A stretch of DNA of 64,000 nt from Paraburkholderia aromaticivorans (GTDB taxonomy: Bacteria; Pseudomonadota; Gammaproteobacteria; Burkholderiales; Burkholderiaceae): positions 1,240,001-1,304,000 of the forward strand of contig NZ_CP051514.1 in the NCBI RefSeq assembly GCF_012689525.1. Reading direction: 5' to 3'. Under the pieces are notes generated by a model. The model had not been told where the DNA came from. It did no database searches and saw only the letters and a list, made by a program, of their open reading frames with translations. Below are positions 1-9,797 of the stretch, piece after piece (within the stretch, counting starts at the first letter, position 1; every line of letters begins with the position of its first letter). A program made the translations under genes and the position numbers.

Positions 1-230
1 AGCACCGACATACCCCGAGCCAAGCGGCTCGGTCACGTAAGTGCTGGTGTATGTGAAGCCGGCCGTGGCGTCGCCAAAGCTGTAGTTGATACCCGCACCG
101 AATATCTGGAGCGATTTCCTGACAAAATTTTCGTCGCCACCGTTGTTAATCGCCCCGCCACCGGTAGTAGAAGGATTGTTGACGCGCCATAGTGAAAACT
201 GGTCAGGTGGCGTTCGGTGCCGAGCGCCGG
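1..230 (-). pseudogene. Porin remnant, cut by the window edge and lacking its 5' part
   Basis: The minus strand reads porin-like sequence in one frame, including FSLWRVNNPSTTGGG and GAGINYSFGDATAGFTYTST, the alternating pattern of trimeric general porins of Burkholderiales (about 350-390 residues, outer membrane). The frame runs off the window start. Upstream it is open only to a TGA near 256, and the ABC ATPase gene ends at 283, so there is no room for the signal peptide and the first half of the barrel. I infer a 5'-truncated remnant. Only the family is certain, not the specific porin. Confidence 0.55.
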
Positions 231-282
231 GGAAATGAGCGGATGCGTTCTGGTTTGCACGGATTCAGGCGGCCTCGCAACG

Positions 283-1050
283 TTATTTGAGGCTGCCGGT
301 AAGAAACTGGCCTAACCGTTCGCTTTTCGGGTTGACCAGAACGTCTTGAGGATGGCCTTCTTCTTCGATTTTTCCCTTATGTATAAAGACCACATGATTC
401 GACACGTTGCGGGCAAATCCCATCTCGTGCGTGACCACGATCATCGTACGGCCTTCTTCAGCCAGGGCTTGCATCACTTTCAAGACCTCACCGACCAGTT
501 CCGGGTCGAGCGCCGACGTGGGTTCGTCAAACAGCATGACTTCGGGCTCCATTGCCAGTGCGCGCGCAATGGCCACCCGCTGTTGCTGGCCGCCAGAAAG
601 ATGGGCCGGATACTTGCTTTCCATGCTGGCGTTGAGCCCGACCTTGGTCAGGTACTTGCGAGCCCGGGTCTCCGCTTCAGCCCGGCTCAACCCCAACACG
701 CTGATGGGCGCTTCGACGATGTTTTCCAGCACGGTCATGTGCGCCCACAGGTTGAAGTGCTGAAACACCATCGACAGCCTGGTGCGCATCTTCTGTAGTT
801 GCTTGTGATCGCTAACCCGCAAGGAGCCATTTCGATCCGGCTTGGTCCGGATCTCTTCTGCGTTGAGGGTGATGCGCCCCGAGCAAGGCTGCTCAAGAAA
901 ATTGATGCAACGCAGAAACGTGCTTTTTCCTGAGCCGCTAGAACCGATGATGCTGATGACATCGCCGGCTTTCGCCTTGAGCGACACGCCCTTCAGGACC
1001 TCGTTGTCACCGAACTTCTTGTGCAGGTCGTCGACGATCAGCTTATACAT
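283..1050 (-). CDS. hisP: Polar/basic amino acid ABC transporter, ATP-binding subunit (HisP-like)
   Basis: This 255-residue ATPase energises uptake of basic amino acids (histidine/lysine/arginine/ornithine class) as the cytoplasmic subunit of a type I importer. It shows Walker [10 protein letters not shown], the Q-loop in [13 protein letters not shown], signature LSGGQQQR, Walker [14 protein letters not shown] and the switch histidine in VVTHEM. I chose the start at [14 protein letters not shown], which gives the usual HisP length; longer starts would overlap the upstream permease gene. It is last in the hisJ-Q-M-P order on the minus strand. The exact substrate is inferred from family resemblance. 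Confidence 0.9.
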   Translation of the reverse strand: MYKLIVDDLHKKFGDNEVLKGVSLKAKAGDVISIIGSSGSGKSTFLRCINFLEQPCSGRITLNAEEIRTKPDRNGSLRVSDHKQLQKMRTRLSMVFQHFNLWAHMTVLENIVEAPISVLGLSRAEAETRARKYLTKVGLNASMESKYPAHLSGGQQQRVAIARALAMEPEVMLFDEPTSALDPELVGEVLKVMQALAEEGRTMIVVTHEMGFARNVSNHVVFIHKGKIEEEGHPQDVLVNPKSERLGQFLTGSLK

Positions 1051-1088
1051 ATCCCGATACACTCCATCTTGGCTGTGGGTAGCCAGGT

Positions 1089-1802
1089 TCAATGCCCTTG
1101 CGGCTTCAAATAGGCCAGCATGCGTGTTTCCATTCTGCGGAACGTCCATACCAGCGCAAACACGATGCAGGCGTACAGCACGGCGGCAATGCCGTACGCC
1201 TGGAAGGACGCGTAGGTTGCCGAGTTCACGTCACGCGTCACCTTCAGGATGTCGGGGACGGTGGCCGTGAAAGCGAGCGTCGTCGCGTGCAGCATGAGGA
1301 TGACCTCGTTGCTGTAGTTGGGTAGCGCGCGCCGCAACGCGGACGGCAGGATGATCCGGGTGTAGAGCTTGAATCGGGACATCCCGTAGGCCTGCGCGGC
1401 CTCGATTTCGCCATAGGCGGTCGCTTTGATCGCGCCGGCAAATATCTCCGTGGCGTAAGCACATTCGTTCAACGCAAAAGCAAGCAGCGTACAGTTCATC
1501 GCGTTACGGAAGAACGTGTCGAGCAGGGCGTGCGAGTGGACGAACTGAAGGCTGTAGAGCCCCGTATAGCAAAGCAGCAACTGCACGTAGAGCGGTGTGC
1601 CGCGGAACACATACGTGTAAAGCCAGACGGGTCCGGAGATAAAGCGGTTGCGCGACGACCGGGCCACTGCTAGCGGGACGGCGAGGCAGAAGCCCAGTCC
1701 AATCGACGCGACCAGCAACCATAAGGTGACCACAAGGCCGCTGTACCGGTAACCGTCGGTGTACAGATAGGCTTGCCAGTATTGCCTGACGAGTTCGATC
1801 AC
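1089..1802 (-). CDS. hisM: Basic amino acid ABC transporter permease (HisM-like)
   Basis: A 237-residue inner-membrane permease with several hydrophobic helices and the EAA-type loop ([21 protein letters not shown]) that contacts the ATPase. Length and the start [22 protein letters not shown] are typical of HisM. Its start overlaps the end of the hisQ-like gene by 4 nt, which suggests translational coupling. With HisQ it would form the heterodimeric channel. Confidence 0.9.
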   Translation of the reverse strand: MIELVRQYWQAYLYTDGYRYSGLVVTLWLLVASIGLGFCLAVPLAVARSSRNRFISGPVWLYTYVFRGTPLYVQLLLCYTGLYSLQFVHSHALLDTFFRNAMNCTLLAFALNECAYATEIFAGAIKATAYGEIEAAQAYGMSRFKLYTRIILPSALRRALPNYSNEVILMLHATTLAFTATVPDILKVTRDVNSATYASFQAYGIAAVLYACIVFALVWTFRRMETRMLAYLKPQGH

Positions 1803-2488
1803 AGTACAGCCCTCCGGACACCTGTCGAGTAGCGTTTTTCCAGCCAGATCAACACCAGGTTAGACACCGTCGTGATCACCAGATAGATCGCGCCTGCCGT
1901 CAGCGTGAAAAAGAAAAATTCAAGCGTGCTCTTGCCCGCGTCCTGCGACGCCTTGACCACGTCGGCGAGACCGATGATTGAGACCAGCGCGGTGGCTTTG
2001 ACCAGCACCTGCCAGTTGTTGCCGATACCAGGCAGAGCGAAACGCATCATTTGCGGGAACATGATGCGGCTGAACACGCGCCACGAACTCATGCCGTACG
2101 CGAAACCGGCTTCGAGCTGTCCGCGCGGAACCGAGAGAAAGGCCCCCCGGAACGTCTCGGTGAAGTACGCGCCGTAGATGAAGCCAAGTGTAATGACGCC
2201 GGCAACGAAGGGGTCGATGTCGATCTGATCGAACCCGAGGGCGTCAGTCAGATTGTTGAGCAAGATCTGAATGCCGTAGAACAGCAACAGCATCAACACG
2301 AGATCGGGCACGGAACGAATCAGCGTTGTATAGAGTACGCCGATTTGAGAGAGGACGCGGTTCGGCGACAACTTCGCCGCAGCGCCTCCGAGACCCAGCA
2401 GGAACGATGCAGCCAGCGACAACACAGCCAGCTTGATCGTTTCCCATGTGCCCGCAAGGAGAAGCGGGCCAAAACCGTGAAAGAACAT
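1799..2488 (-). CDS. hisQ: Basic amino acid ABC transporter permease (HisQ-like)
   Basis: A 229-residue inner-membrane permease beginning MFFHGFGPLLLAGTWETIKL, with the conserved IRSVPDLVLMLLLFYG segment and an EAA loop (FAYGMSSWRVFSRIMFPQMM). Length matches HisQ. It precedes and overlaps the hisM-like gene by 4 nt and follows the binding-protein gene after about 120 nt, the standard order for this operon. Confidence 0.9.
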   Translation of the reverse strand: MFFHGFGPLLLAGTWETIKLAVLSLAASFLLGLGGAAAKLSPNRVLSQIGVLYTTLIRSVPDLVLMLLLFYGIQILLNNLTDALGFDQIDIDPFVAGVITLGFIYGAYFTETFRGAFLSVPRGQLEAGFAYGMSSWRVFSRIMFPQMMRFALPGIGNNWQVLVKATALVSIIGLADVVKASQDAGKSTLEFFFFTLTAGAIYLVITTVSNLVLIWLEKRYSTGVRRAVL

Positions 2489-2609
2489 GGATTCCTATCC
2501 TCGATTGCACAGCGTCCCCGTTCGGTGCCGGCGATTCGGGCCGGGGGAACGGGTGACGCTGAACCATGACATACGGCGGGTAGACCGGCGAAAGGCGCTC
2601 AGCTACCGC

Positions 2610-3383
2610 CTAGCTGCCGTATACGTCGAACACAAAATACTTCTTTTCGATGGTTTTGTAGGTGCCGTCCTTGATGATGTCGGCGATGGCCTTGTCGATC
2701 TTCTCCTTCAAATCCACATCGTCCTTGCGCATGCCAATGCCGGCGCCGTTGCCGAGGATCTTTGCGTCGACGATGTCCTTGCCCGCGAACTGGAAGCCCG
2801 CGCCGCGCGGTGTATTCAGGAAGCCGATGTCAGCCTGCACTGCGTCCTGCAAGGCGCCGTCCAGACGGCCGGAGAGCAGGTCGGTGTAGACCTGGTCCTG
2901 GTTCTGGTACGGCACGACCTTGGCGCCCTTCGGCTCCCAATAGGTCTTGGCATAAGTTTCCTGAATCGTGCCTTGTTCGACACCGATCGTCTTGCCCGCC
3001 AGCGATTCCGGCGTCGGCAGCAGGGTCGAGCCTTTCTTCGCAATGAGGCGCGTCGGTGTGTTGAAGAGCTTCGCGGAGAAGTTGATCTGTTCGGCGCGTT
3101 GCGGTGTCATCGACATCGACGACAGCACGCCGTCGAACTTCTTAGCCTTCAGCGCGGGAATCATGCCGTCGAAGTCGTTTTCGACCCACACGCACTTGGC
3201 CTTCAGACGTGCGCAGATCTGGTTGCCGAGATCGATGTCGAAGCCGGTCAGTTTGCCGTCGGTACCCTTCGATTCGAACGGCGGATAACTCGCGTCGACC
3301 CCGAAGCGGATGGTGGACCAGTCTTTTGCATAGGCGCCGGTTGCGATGGCCGCGAGCGCGATACACAGGGCGAGCTTCTTCAT
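2610..3383 (-). CDS. Periplasmic basic amino acid-binding protein (HisJ/ArgT-like)
   Basis: A 257-residue solute-binding protein. The start MKKLALCIALAAIATGAYA is preferred because it gives a clean signal peptide cleaved after AYA and has GGAG about 6 nt upstream; a longer in-frame start at 3434 has neither. The mature protein begins KDWSTIRFGVDASYPPFESK, the signature of the LAO/HisJ family, and contains the ligand-region sequence GVLSSMSMTPQRAEQINFS. It is the first gene of the transporter operon, so the promoter should lie in the gap beyond 3383. Confidence 0.9.
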   Translation of the reverse strand: MKKLALCIALAAIATGAYAKDWSTIRFGVDASYPPFESKGTDGKLTGFDIDLGNQICARLKAKCVWVENDFDGMIPALKAKKFDGVLSSMSMTPQRAEQINFSAKLFNTPTRLIAKKGSTLLPTPESLAGKTIGVEQGTIQETYAKTYWEPKGAKVVPYQNQDQVYTDLLSGRLDGALQDAVQADIGFLNTPRGAGFQFAGKDIVDAKILGNGAGIGMRKDDVDLKEKIDKAIADIIKDGTYKTIEKKYFVFDVYGS

Positions 3384-4377
3384 GACATCTCCAGAAAGGT
3401 AATTCGTGACACCGGGTGTTGGGATTCGAGTCACTCGCAGCGCCCGGTATTCGATGTGCCTATGTTGTCTAGACTTATCGAATTAAGGTACATGACGCGC
3501 TGTTCTGCTCAACTTGTATATACAAGATATCCGATCAATATTCTCCGAAACAACTGGGGTTTTCTCGTACATGACTGGTTGAATGTAAGGTTTCGACTCG
3601 TTTTTAGCGCTTGCTGGCTAGATTTGACCGTCAAGCGTGCATCGCAGCATGACGTGGTATGTACACCTTAAAAGTGATGTATGCGCGCTAATGTCTATAC
3701 AAGATGACGATGAGATCGAGAGCGTGCAAAACTTGGGGAGGTCGATTTCGTCAGGACTCGCTGCTCACGGCGTGGTTGCACGGTCTGCGCTGTCTGTTGT
3801 TCAGAGCACGCCCGCTGAAGGAGAGCGTGCAAGGGCTGGGGAGATCGCGTTCTTTAGAGAATGAAGGCCTTCCCCGGTCCGCTCCTGCGCCTGCTTGGGG
3901 TGTTCAACGCTTAAGGCGCGATTGCATTTGGGTCAACGTCCGTCCGAGGGAGTGAATATTGGTCCGCAGTGAGCGTTCCCCTCACCAGGATAAGCAGCGC
4001 TCCGCCCTGCGCCGGCCCTGCTGCCTTAAGCCCTTTCCTGTACGCCCCGAGAGAAATTCGTCAGAGAGCCGTTGCCGACATCCCGCCTTAGGGCAATGCT
4101 GATTAAGTCCACCGCTTGTGAACCTCAGGCGTTATAGAGCTCAGGATTACCCACAAGTTGAGTGGCCATGTTATCCGCTTTGCCTGAAGAGCTGATACAT
4201 CTTCGTGATCTCGTGCAGGAGGAGGAACCCGCGCCATATAACGGTTGGTCCGGGTGGCCGGTCATGTTTGCGATTCAGGTAGCCGCCCAGCATGCCTATC
4301 CACAATACGGTCAAACCAGCTGAGCTGAAGGGCCGACGTCGAACCGGACGCCGGCGCTTTTTGCATCGGGAACAGCA
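3384..4377. other. Intergenic region between the transporter operon and the FGE-like gene
   Basis: Almost 1 kb without a convincing gene. Short open frames here (for example 3637-3864) match nothing I recognise and lack ribosome-binding sites. The stretch holds the presumed promoter of the minus-strand transporter, a perfect 14-bp palindrome at 3513-3526 and a loose direct repeat of gagcgtgcaa...ggggag at about 3719 and 3823. It may contain gene debris, but I cannot assign any. Confidence 0.5.
3513..3526. promoter_or_regulatory. Perfect palindrome, possible operator upstream of the transporter operon
   Basis: CTTGTATATACAAG is a perfect 14-bp palindrome 130 bp upstream of the binding-protein start. 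The half-site tatacaagat recurs at 3696-3705. The sequence resembles, but is not identical to, TTGTATACAA operators bound by FadR/GntR-type regulators. No regulator gene lies beside it, so the role is inference. Confidence 0.35.
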
Positions 4378-5505
4378 ATGAAGTCGACCAATAAGTATTT
4401 GCACAAAGCGGGCACGGTGGTGCTCGCCCTCCTCATGACCGGCACCGCCATCGCCGCGTACGAGCATTTCAGAGGCCCCGCTCCGCTCACCGTGGGCGAC
4501 GGCATAACCGGCCCGTCGGACATGGTGTGGATTCCGGACGGCGAGTTCGTAATGGGCAGCCAGCATCCGCGTGCGCTGCCTAACGAACGGCCCGCGCACG
4601 AGGTCAAGCTGCATGGCTACTGGATCGACCGGCACGACGTCACAAATGCCGAGTTTGCCCGTTTCGTCGCCGCGACCGGCTATGTAACGACGGCCGAACG
4701 CAAGCCGCGCTGGGAAGACCTTGCAGTGCAACTGCCGCCCGGCACGCCGCGCGTTGACGACGCCACGCTAATCCCCGGCGCACTTGTCTTTACCGGCACC
4801 GACGCGCCTGTTGCGCTGAACGATTACTCGCGCTGGTGGAAATTCGTACCGGGCGCCAACTGGCGGCATCCGAGCGGACCGGACAGTAGCATCTCCAGCA
4901 AGGAGAATCATCCCGTGGTGCAAGTGTCCTACGAAGATGCGCTCGCTTATGCGCACTGGGCGCACAGGCGGCTGCCGACCGAAGCGGAATGGGAGTACGC
5001 GGCACGCGGCGGTCTCGAGCAGGCCGACTATGCGTGGGGCAACGAATTCGCGCCCCGTGGCAGGAAGATGGCTAACACGTGGGACGACGCGGCGCGTCCA
5101 TTCCCCGTCGTCGACGATCGCGGCAGCCACGAGAAGGTTCAGGTTGGGACCATGGCAGTGGGCCGCTTCGCGCCGAACGGCTATGGTCTCTACGACATGG
5201 CCGGCAACGTCTGGCAATGGGTCGCCGACTGGTATCGCGCGGACGCGTTCCGCGTCGAGGCGGCATCCGGACGTGTCATTAGCGATCCTCAAGGACCCGC
5301 GTCTAGCTACGATCCCGACAACGGCCCAACCGCCTCGGCCCCTGAACGCGTGACACGCGGCGGTTCGTTCCTGTGCAGCGAAACTTACTGCATCAGCTAC
5401 CGAACCAGCGCGCGGCGCGGTACGGACCCGATGAATGGCATGTCGCATCTTGGCTTTCGGCTGGCGATGGACGAAGACGAGTGGGAGCGGGAATCCCGCC
5501 ATTGA
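4378..5505 (+). CDS. Formylglycine-generating enzyme (SUMF1/FGE-sulfatase domain) protein
   Basis: A 375-residue exported protein. An N-terminal hydrophobic segment (about residues 11-28) acts as signal or anchor, followed by the FGE-sulfatase fold: MVWIPDGEFVMGSQ, YWIDRHDVTNAEFARFV, RLPTEAEWEYAARGG and GYGLYDMAGNVWQWVADWY. The active-site pair is present as LCSETYC with both cysteines four residues apart, followed by SHLGFR. In the family this pair converts the sulfatase cysteine to formylglycine; ergothioneine and other enzymes with the same fold lack it. No sulfatase gene lies in the window, so the substrate is unknown or encoded elsewhere. A GGGAA sequence precedes the ATG. Confidence 0.85.
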   Translation: MKSTNKYLHKAGTVVLALLMTGTAIAAYEHFRGPAPLTVGDGITGPSDMVWIPDGEFVMGSQHPRALPNERPAHEVKLHGYWIDRHDVTNAEFARFVAATGYVTTAERKPRWEDLAVQLPPGTPRVDDATLIPGALVFTGTDAPVALNDYSRWWKFVPGANWRHPSGPDSSISSKENHPVVQVSYEDALAYAHWAHRRLPTEAEWEYAARGGLEQADYAWGNEFAPRGRKMANTWDDAARPFPVVDDRGSHEKVQVGTMAVGRFAPNGYGLYDMAGNVWQWVADWYRADAFRVEAASGRVISDPQGPASSYDPDNGPTASAPERVTRGGSFLCSETYCISYRTSARRGTDPMNGMSHLGFRLAMDEDEWERESRH

Positions 5506-6411
5506 GGCGGCGCTTCGCTCAAGACGACGACGCATCGGATGGCGTCGAAGTACAAAGACTTCCAGCGGACTTCCGATACGCCATGCGGGAGTGGCAGATC
5601 TAAAGGTGAAACAGGCGTTTGTCTACGAAAGATCACCGAATCGTTCGCCGACCTGGGAATGTCAGAAAAGCGACCCAGCCTGGGTGAAAACATGCTGATC
5701 GGCTAAACCAAAGCAACGCATTCAGGTAGGGTGGGTACCTGCAACGATTTGTCGAAGGCGAAGACCGAAAGCAGATGACCGTGCTTCCAGAATGCCTTGA
5801 TAACTTCATCGTCGAGGCTATCGGTCCGATGATGAACTCCCGTAGATATCCACAGCAGTCGACGCACCACACGCGAATGCTGGACGTTTTGACGACATTG
5901 TCAACCGTGTGCACAAGCATGGTCGATGCTGTCCAGCCCGACCCAGTTATAGGCGTCGACGGCGATCCTGACCATTGCCGACGAAGGCATCACTACTGCA
6001 ATTCGCGCGATATTCAGCCTGTCAATTTCTTCGGCGACAGTCCGCGCATTTCGCTGATCGCGGTATTACCGTATTCCCGCAGCGTCGGCGGTGCATGAAT
6101 ATTCGGATCACGCGTTGATCGGCAATTAATCGATCGCAACCGATAGCTGCCTCTGATCACGCAGCGCGAAAGTCCGCGGAATCCGCTGCCGCTTTCAGGT
6201 AACACGTATGCACCCGTCAATGCGCGGGCCATCGGTGATCTCTTCGACTCGTTCCAATTCGACCGAGGTCAGGACGACCATCAGAACGGCAATGGGCAGG
6301 GTAATAACGGCGGCTTTGGCTACTGGACATTCCGAAAGGATTTGAGCCGAGCAAGCAGATGACAACCTTCGCGGAATAGCAAGTGACTGTATTGCGGAAA
6401 GATGTCACGGC
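5506..6411. other. Gene-poor stretch with transposase debris
   Basis: About 900 bp without an intact gene. The only recognisable content is the IS1182-family scrap at 5739-5822. The rest has stops in all frames at short intervals and no clear RBS. I see no RNA gene or terminator. Confidence 0.5.
5739..5822 (+). pseudogene. IS1182-family transposase N-terminal scrap
   Basis: One frame reads LQRFVEGEDRKQMTVLPECL followed by DNFIVEAI, close to the start of IS1182-family transposases (RFxQGEDRxQxTLLPECLDDYV). Only about 28 residues survive; the catalytic domain and terminal repeats are absent. It is a remnant of a lost insertion. Confidence 0.6.
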
Positions 6412-7104
6412 TCAAGTCGCGCCGAATATAGCACCGACTGCGGATGCCACGCCCATCGACAGCGCGCTCCAGAAGGTAACCCGCAATACGCCAGGACCCA
6501 CTTTAGCTCCTCCGACGCGCGCGGCAAGTCCGCCAAGGATTGCCAGGGAAACCAGCGCCGTCACCGCGATACTCGGGGCCACCCATCGCTGCGGGGCGAA
6601 CGCCGTGACGATGAGCGGCAAAGCGGCTCCGACCGAAAAGCTGCAGGCCGACGCCAGCGCGGCCTGCAATGGATTTGCCGCGGTCGTTTCCGAAATACCC
6701 AATTCGTCGCGGGCATGCGCGCCGAGTGCGTCGTGATCCATTAAAGCCTGCGCAACCTGTTTGGCAAGCGCCATGTCGAGGCCGCGCCGCACGTAAATCG
6801 CCGCCAACTCTCGATGCTCGCGCGCGCCATCCGCATCGAGCTCCGCCTGCTCTTCGGCGAGCGCCGCAGTTTCTGTATCCGCCTGCGACGAGACCGATAC
6901 GTACTCGCCTGTCGCCATCGACATCGCGCCGGCTACCAATCCAGCCAGGCCGGTCAGCACCAGATGGCCATGTTCGGCGTGCGCGGACGCGACGCCGATT
7001 ATCAGACTTGCCGTCGAAATGATGCCGTCGTTTGCGCCAAGCACCGCAGCGCGTAGCCAGCCAATCGCCTTGATTCGATGCGGTTCCTTGTGAGCCTTGG
7101 GCAT
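6412..7104 (-). CDS. VIT1/CCC1-family Fe2+/Mn2+ transporter
   Basis: A 230-residue inner-membrane protein with the VIT family pattern: first helix region AAVLGANDGIISTASLIIGV, then GLAGLVAGAMSMATGEYVSV, a hydrophilic metal-binding loop (about residues 80-145, rich in E/D/H) and three C-terminal helices. The family exports ferrous iron or manganese from the cytosol. It lies 9 nt downstream of the cytochrome b561 gene on the same strand and is probably co-transcribed. Metal specificity is not readable from sequence. Confidence 0.88.
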   Translation of the reverse strand: MPKAHKEPHRIKAIGWLRAAVLGANDGIISTASLIIGVASAHAEHGHLVLTGLAGLVAGAMSMATGEYVSVSSQADTETAALAEEQAELDADGAREHRELAAIYVRRGLDMALAKQVAQALMDHDALGAHARDELGISETTAANPLQAALASACSFSVGAALPLIVTAFAPQRWVAPSIAVTALVSLAILGGLAARVGGAKVGPGVLRVTFWSALSMGVASAVGAIFGAT

Positions 7105-7113
7105 TGGCAGACC

Positions 7114-7689
7114 CTAGCGGTCTCGACCCTGATCACGCGACGGCCCTGCGTGGGGCAGCATCCGTTGCAGCACATGGTCTTTCAGAACAAAGCGGTGGAA
7201 CAGCGCTGCGACGACATGCAGACCAATCAATGCGAAGAGCACCCATGCGAGGATGCCGTGCACATCCCCCATCTCGTGGCCGAAGGCCGAGCCCGGTTCG
7301 CTCAGCGCAGGATAGGACACCACGCCCAGCATGCGGACCGTCCAGCCGCGTGAGGACGCGTTGATCCAGCCGAGCAGCGGCACCAGCACCAGGGCGGCGT
7401 AGAGGAGAACATGCGTTATGCGCGAGACGACGCTGAGTAGCGGCGGCAGCTCATCCGGCGTGGGCCAATGCGTCAATCGCCAGATCACCCGGATTGCCAT
7501 CACGGCGACGAGCGTCGCGCCCACGCCAAGATGCCAGGCGATCAGATTCACCGGCTGCGTGTCTTTGTGGACATCCGGCATCGTCCAACCGATCACAAAT
7601 TGCATTGCGACCAACAGGACGGTTAGCCAGTGCAGCGTGCGCGCGACTGCGTCATATGCCGGACGCTGCATTTCGTAGACCTTAGCCAT
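7114..7689 (-). CDS. Cytochrome b561 family protein
   Basis: A 191-residue inner-membrane di-heme cytochrome of the CybB type. Four hydrophobic helices are visible, with the helix-1 histidine in TLHWLTVLLVAMQFVIGW, IAWHLGVGATLVAVMAIRV, RITHVLLYAALVLVPLLGWI and the C-terminal helix with DVHGILAWVLFALIGLHVV. These histidines are the usual haem ligands. Such proteins pass electrons between the quinone pool and other acceptors. Pairing with a metal transporter 9 nt downstream may be functional, but this is inference. Confidence 0.88.
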   Translation of the reverse strand: MAKVYEMQRPAYDAVARTLHWLTVLLVAMQFVIGWTMPDVHKDTQPVNLIAWHLGVGATLVAVMAIRVIWRLTHWPTPDELPPLLSVVSRITHVLLYAALVLVPLLGWINASSRGWTVRMLGVVSYPALSEPGSAFGHEMGDVHGILAWVLFALIGLHVVAALFHRFVLKDHVLQRMLPHAGPSRDQGRDR

Positions 7690-8028
7690 TCTTGCTCCTC
7701 AAGTTGTCACGACTTGATGAATTGATGAGGCGCGCAGCCTGCGGATTTTGAACTGATAGCCCGAAAAAAGCACTGCACAAATCTCACTGATGCTAGCGAC
7801 CTTACCTTAAGGAAACCTGACGCTGGGCAGGGGCGATCCGGATGCTCGACTCCGCTGCTGTTTCCGCACAGCCGCCAACGTAGCGTCGGCAAGACCGGGA
7901 TGCCGGGAGGCCGAGGTTTTCCGCTTGAATCACGGGAACAGTTTGCGCCTTAGCAGGCAACGTCACGGGCCGGCTTCTTGCTATTCCTCCCATGCATCAT
8001 CAATTAACGGTCTTCGCTGGGAACCCAC
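7690..8028. other. Divergent intergenic region
   Basis: About 340 bp between the b561 gene (minus) and the sugar dehydrogenase gene (plus), so it should hold both promoters. It contains several GC-rich imperfect stems. A superficial likeness to a cobalamin riboswitch near 7830-7915 did not hold up. I see no coding sequence. Confidence 0.45.
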
Positions 8029-9375
8029 ATGCGCCTGCTAAACCGTCTGGCTATTTCAATGGTTTTGCCGCTGGCCTCCTGCGCGGTCGGACCATCAAGT
8101 TCAAGCGACGCGGGCTTCGGCGCGTCGCCCGCCATGTCGGCTCCGGAATCGTCGTTGGTTCCGATGGTCAACATCGCGCCCGTTCAGGCGCGCCCTGACG
8201 GCTTCATGCCCACTGCACCCGCTGGCTTTCTCGTCACCGAGTTTGCCGGTGGCCTCGCGCACCCGCGCTGGCTTTACACGCTGCCCAATGGTGACGTACT
8301 GGTAGCGGAAAGCGACGCGCCAAAAGAACACGATGAAGGCAGCGGCCTATTCGGCTGGGTCAGAAAGCAGGTCATGAAGCGCGCAGGCGCCGGTGTGCCG
8401 AGCCCCGATCGCATTGTGCTGTTACGCGATGTGGACGGCAGCGGCGTCGCGAGGACTCAGACCGTATTTCTGCGCGGCCTCCGCTCGCCGTTCGGGATGG
8501 CGCTCATTGGCAATCAACTCTACGTTGCCGATACAGACGCTCTGCTGCGGTTCGACTATGTGACGGGCACCACCCAGATTGTAAGCCCCGGCGTCAAGAT
8601 TGCCGACTTGCCGGCCGGGCCGATCAACCATCACTGGACCAAAAATATCCTGGCCGATCGCTCCGGCAAGCATCTGTACATCACGGTGGGATCGAACAGC
8701 AACGCAGGGGAAAATGGAGTCGACGCCGAAGAAGGTCGAGCGCGCATCCTCGTGTTCGACATCGACACGGGCCATGTGCGGCCCTATGCGGCTGGATTGC
8801 GCAACGCCAACGGACTTGCCTGGCAACCGGACAGCGGCGCGTTGTGGACGGCAGTCAATGAGCGGGACGATCTCGGCAACAATCTTGTCCCCGACTACAT
8901 GACCGCCGTGAAAGATGGCGCTTTCTATGGCTTTCCCTACAGCTATCACGGCCAGCACATCGACACCCGCGTCAAACCGCAACGCCCCGATCTGGTTGCA
9001 AAGGCCATCGTGCCGGACTATGCGCTCGGCAATCATACGGCTTCGCTAGGTCTGGTCTTTTACGACCGGACGCTTTTCCCGCTTCATTATCGTGGAGGCG
9101 CATTTGTTGGCCAGCATGGATCATGGAACCGCAAACCGCGTACCGGCTACAAGGTGGTGTTCGTGCCGTTTGTCGATGGAAAACCTGCTGGCGTACCTGA
9201 GGATTTCCTGAGCGGCTTTCTGACGGCAGACGGCTACGCCGTGGGTCGCCCCGTTGGCCTCGCACTGGACGCGCATGGGGCCTTGCTCGTGGCTGACGAC
9301 GTCGGTAACGCCGTATGGCGAGTAGCGCCGCGTAACAACGACAAATCGGCTGACATCGCGCCGGCAGGTAAATGA
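8029..9375 (+). CDS. PQQ-dependent sugar (sorbosone-type) dehydrogenase lipoprotein
   Basis: A 448-residue exported protein. The N terminus [21 protein letters not shown] ends in lipobox LASC, so a lipoprotein anchored through Cys18 is expected. The rest is a glucose/sorbosone dehydrogenase beta-propeller: [39 protein letters not shown], the [10 protein letters not shown] histidine-rich loop, [12 protein letters not shown] and [19 protein letters not shown]. The family oxidises aldoses or similar compounds in the periplasm with soluble PQQ. No PQQ synthesis genes are in the window. The substrate is not predictable. Confidence 0.82.
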   Translation: MRLLNRLAISMVLPLASCAVGPSSSSDAGFGASPAMSAPESSLVPMVNIAPVQARPDGFMPTAPAGFLVTEFAGGLAHPRWLYTLPNGDVLVAESDAPKEHDEGSGLFGWVRKQVMKRAGAGVPSPDRIVLLRDVDGSGVARTQTVFLRGLRSPFGMALIGNQLYVADTDALLRFDYVTGTTQIVSPGVKIADLPAGPINHHWTKNILADRSGKHLYITVGSNSNAGENGVDAEEGRARILVFDIDTGHVRPYAAGLRNANGLAWQPDSGALWTAVNERDDLGNNLVPDYMTAVKDGAFYGFPYSYHGQHIDTRVKPQRPDLVAKAIVPDYALGNHTASLGLVFYDRTLFPLHYRGGAFVGQHGSWNRKPRTGYKVVFVPFVDGKPAGVPEDFLSGFLTADGYAVGRPVGLALDAHGALLVADDVGNAVWRVAPRNNDKSADIAPAGK

Positions 9376-9797
9376 CACGGCCCTAGTCGCTTTGCTCCGA
9401 AGCCGGGCGGACGCAAGGTTATCGTGCCGATTAGAAACGCTTCATCAGTCAAAGCAGCACGCCCGTGGCGTCACCTGAAAAGACGGGGACCCGCAACTGG
9501 ATCCCGGTGACGCTCCGCAGGGTAGAGCCAGCATTGTCGTGATTCGGCAGTTTGCGGTAATTGATCGGAACATCCGCGCCGGTTGACCGCTCCGTCGCCG
9601 AATTATCGAACGGCCGCTAACTCAACAATCATCGGCCCCTCGCAACAACTCATTGACCGTCTCTTCCTGGCCGTCACCTGCCCGCCTCGGTCTTCCGAAA
9701 TTGGGCTAACCAGTTACTGAAAAAATGATCACCTTAATTATGTCAACTTCTAGCGTATAGAACTGCGCTGCCGAAGGGATTGATAACGTGTAGAATG
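9376..9797. other. Intergenic region before ccdAB
   Basis: About 420 bp without a gene I can support. The part closest to ccdA is AT-richer and holds a plausible -35 (TTGATA, 9780-9785) for the toxin-antitoxin operon. Nothing else is recognisable. Confidence 0.5.

Noticed and set aside
2487..3671. 394-codon open frame on the plus strand over the binding-protein gene
   Set aside because: It is antisense to a clear LAO-type binding protein and has no family resemblance. High G+C creates such long shadow frames.
3637..3955. Small genes in the gap before the FGE-like gene
   Set aside because: Overlapping short frames with no RBS and no similarity. Nothing supports coding.
7830..7915. Possible cobalamin riboswitch before the sugar dehydrogenase gene
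   Set aside because: A stretch aagaccgggatgcc resembles part of the B12 box, but the conserved core has several mismatches and an insertion, the expected upstream helices are missing, and the gene has no link to cobalamin. A covariance search (Rfam RF00174) would settle it.
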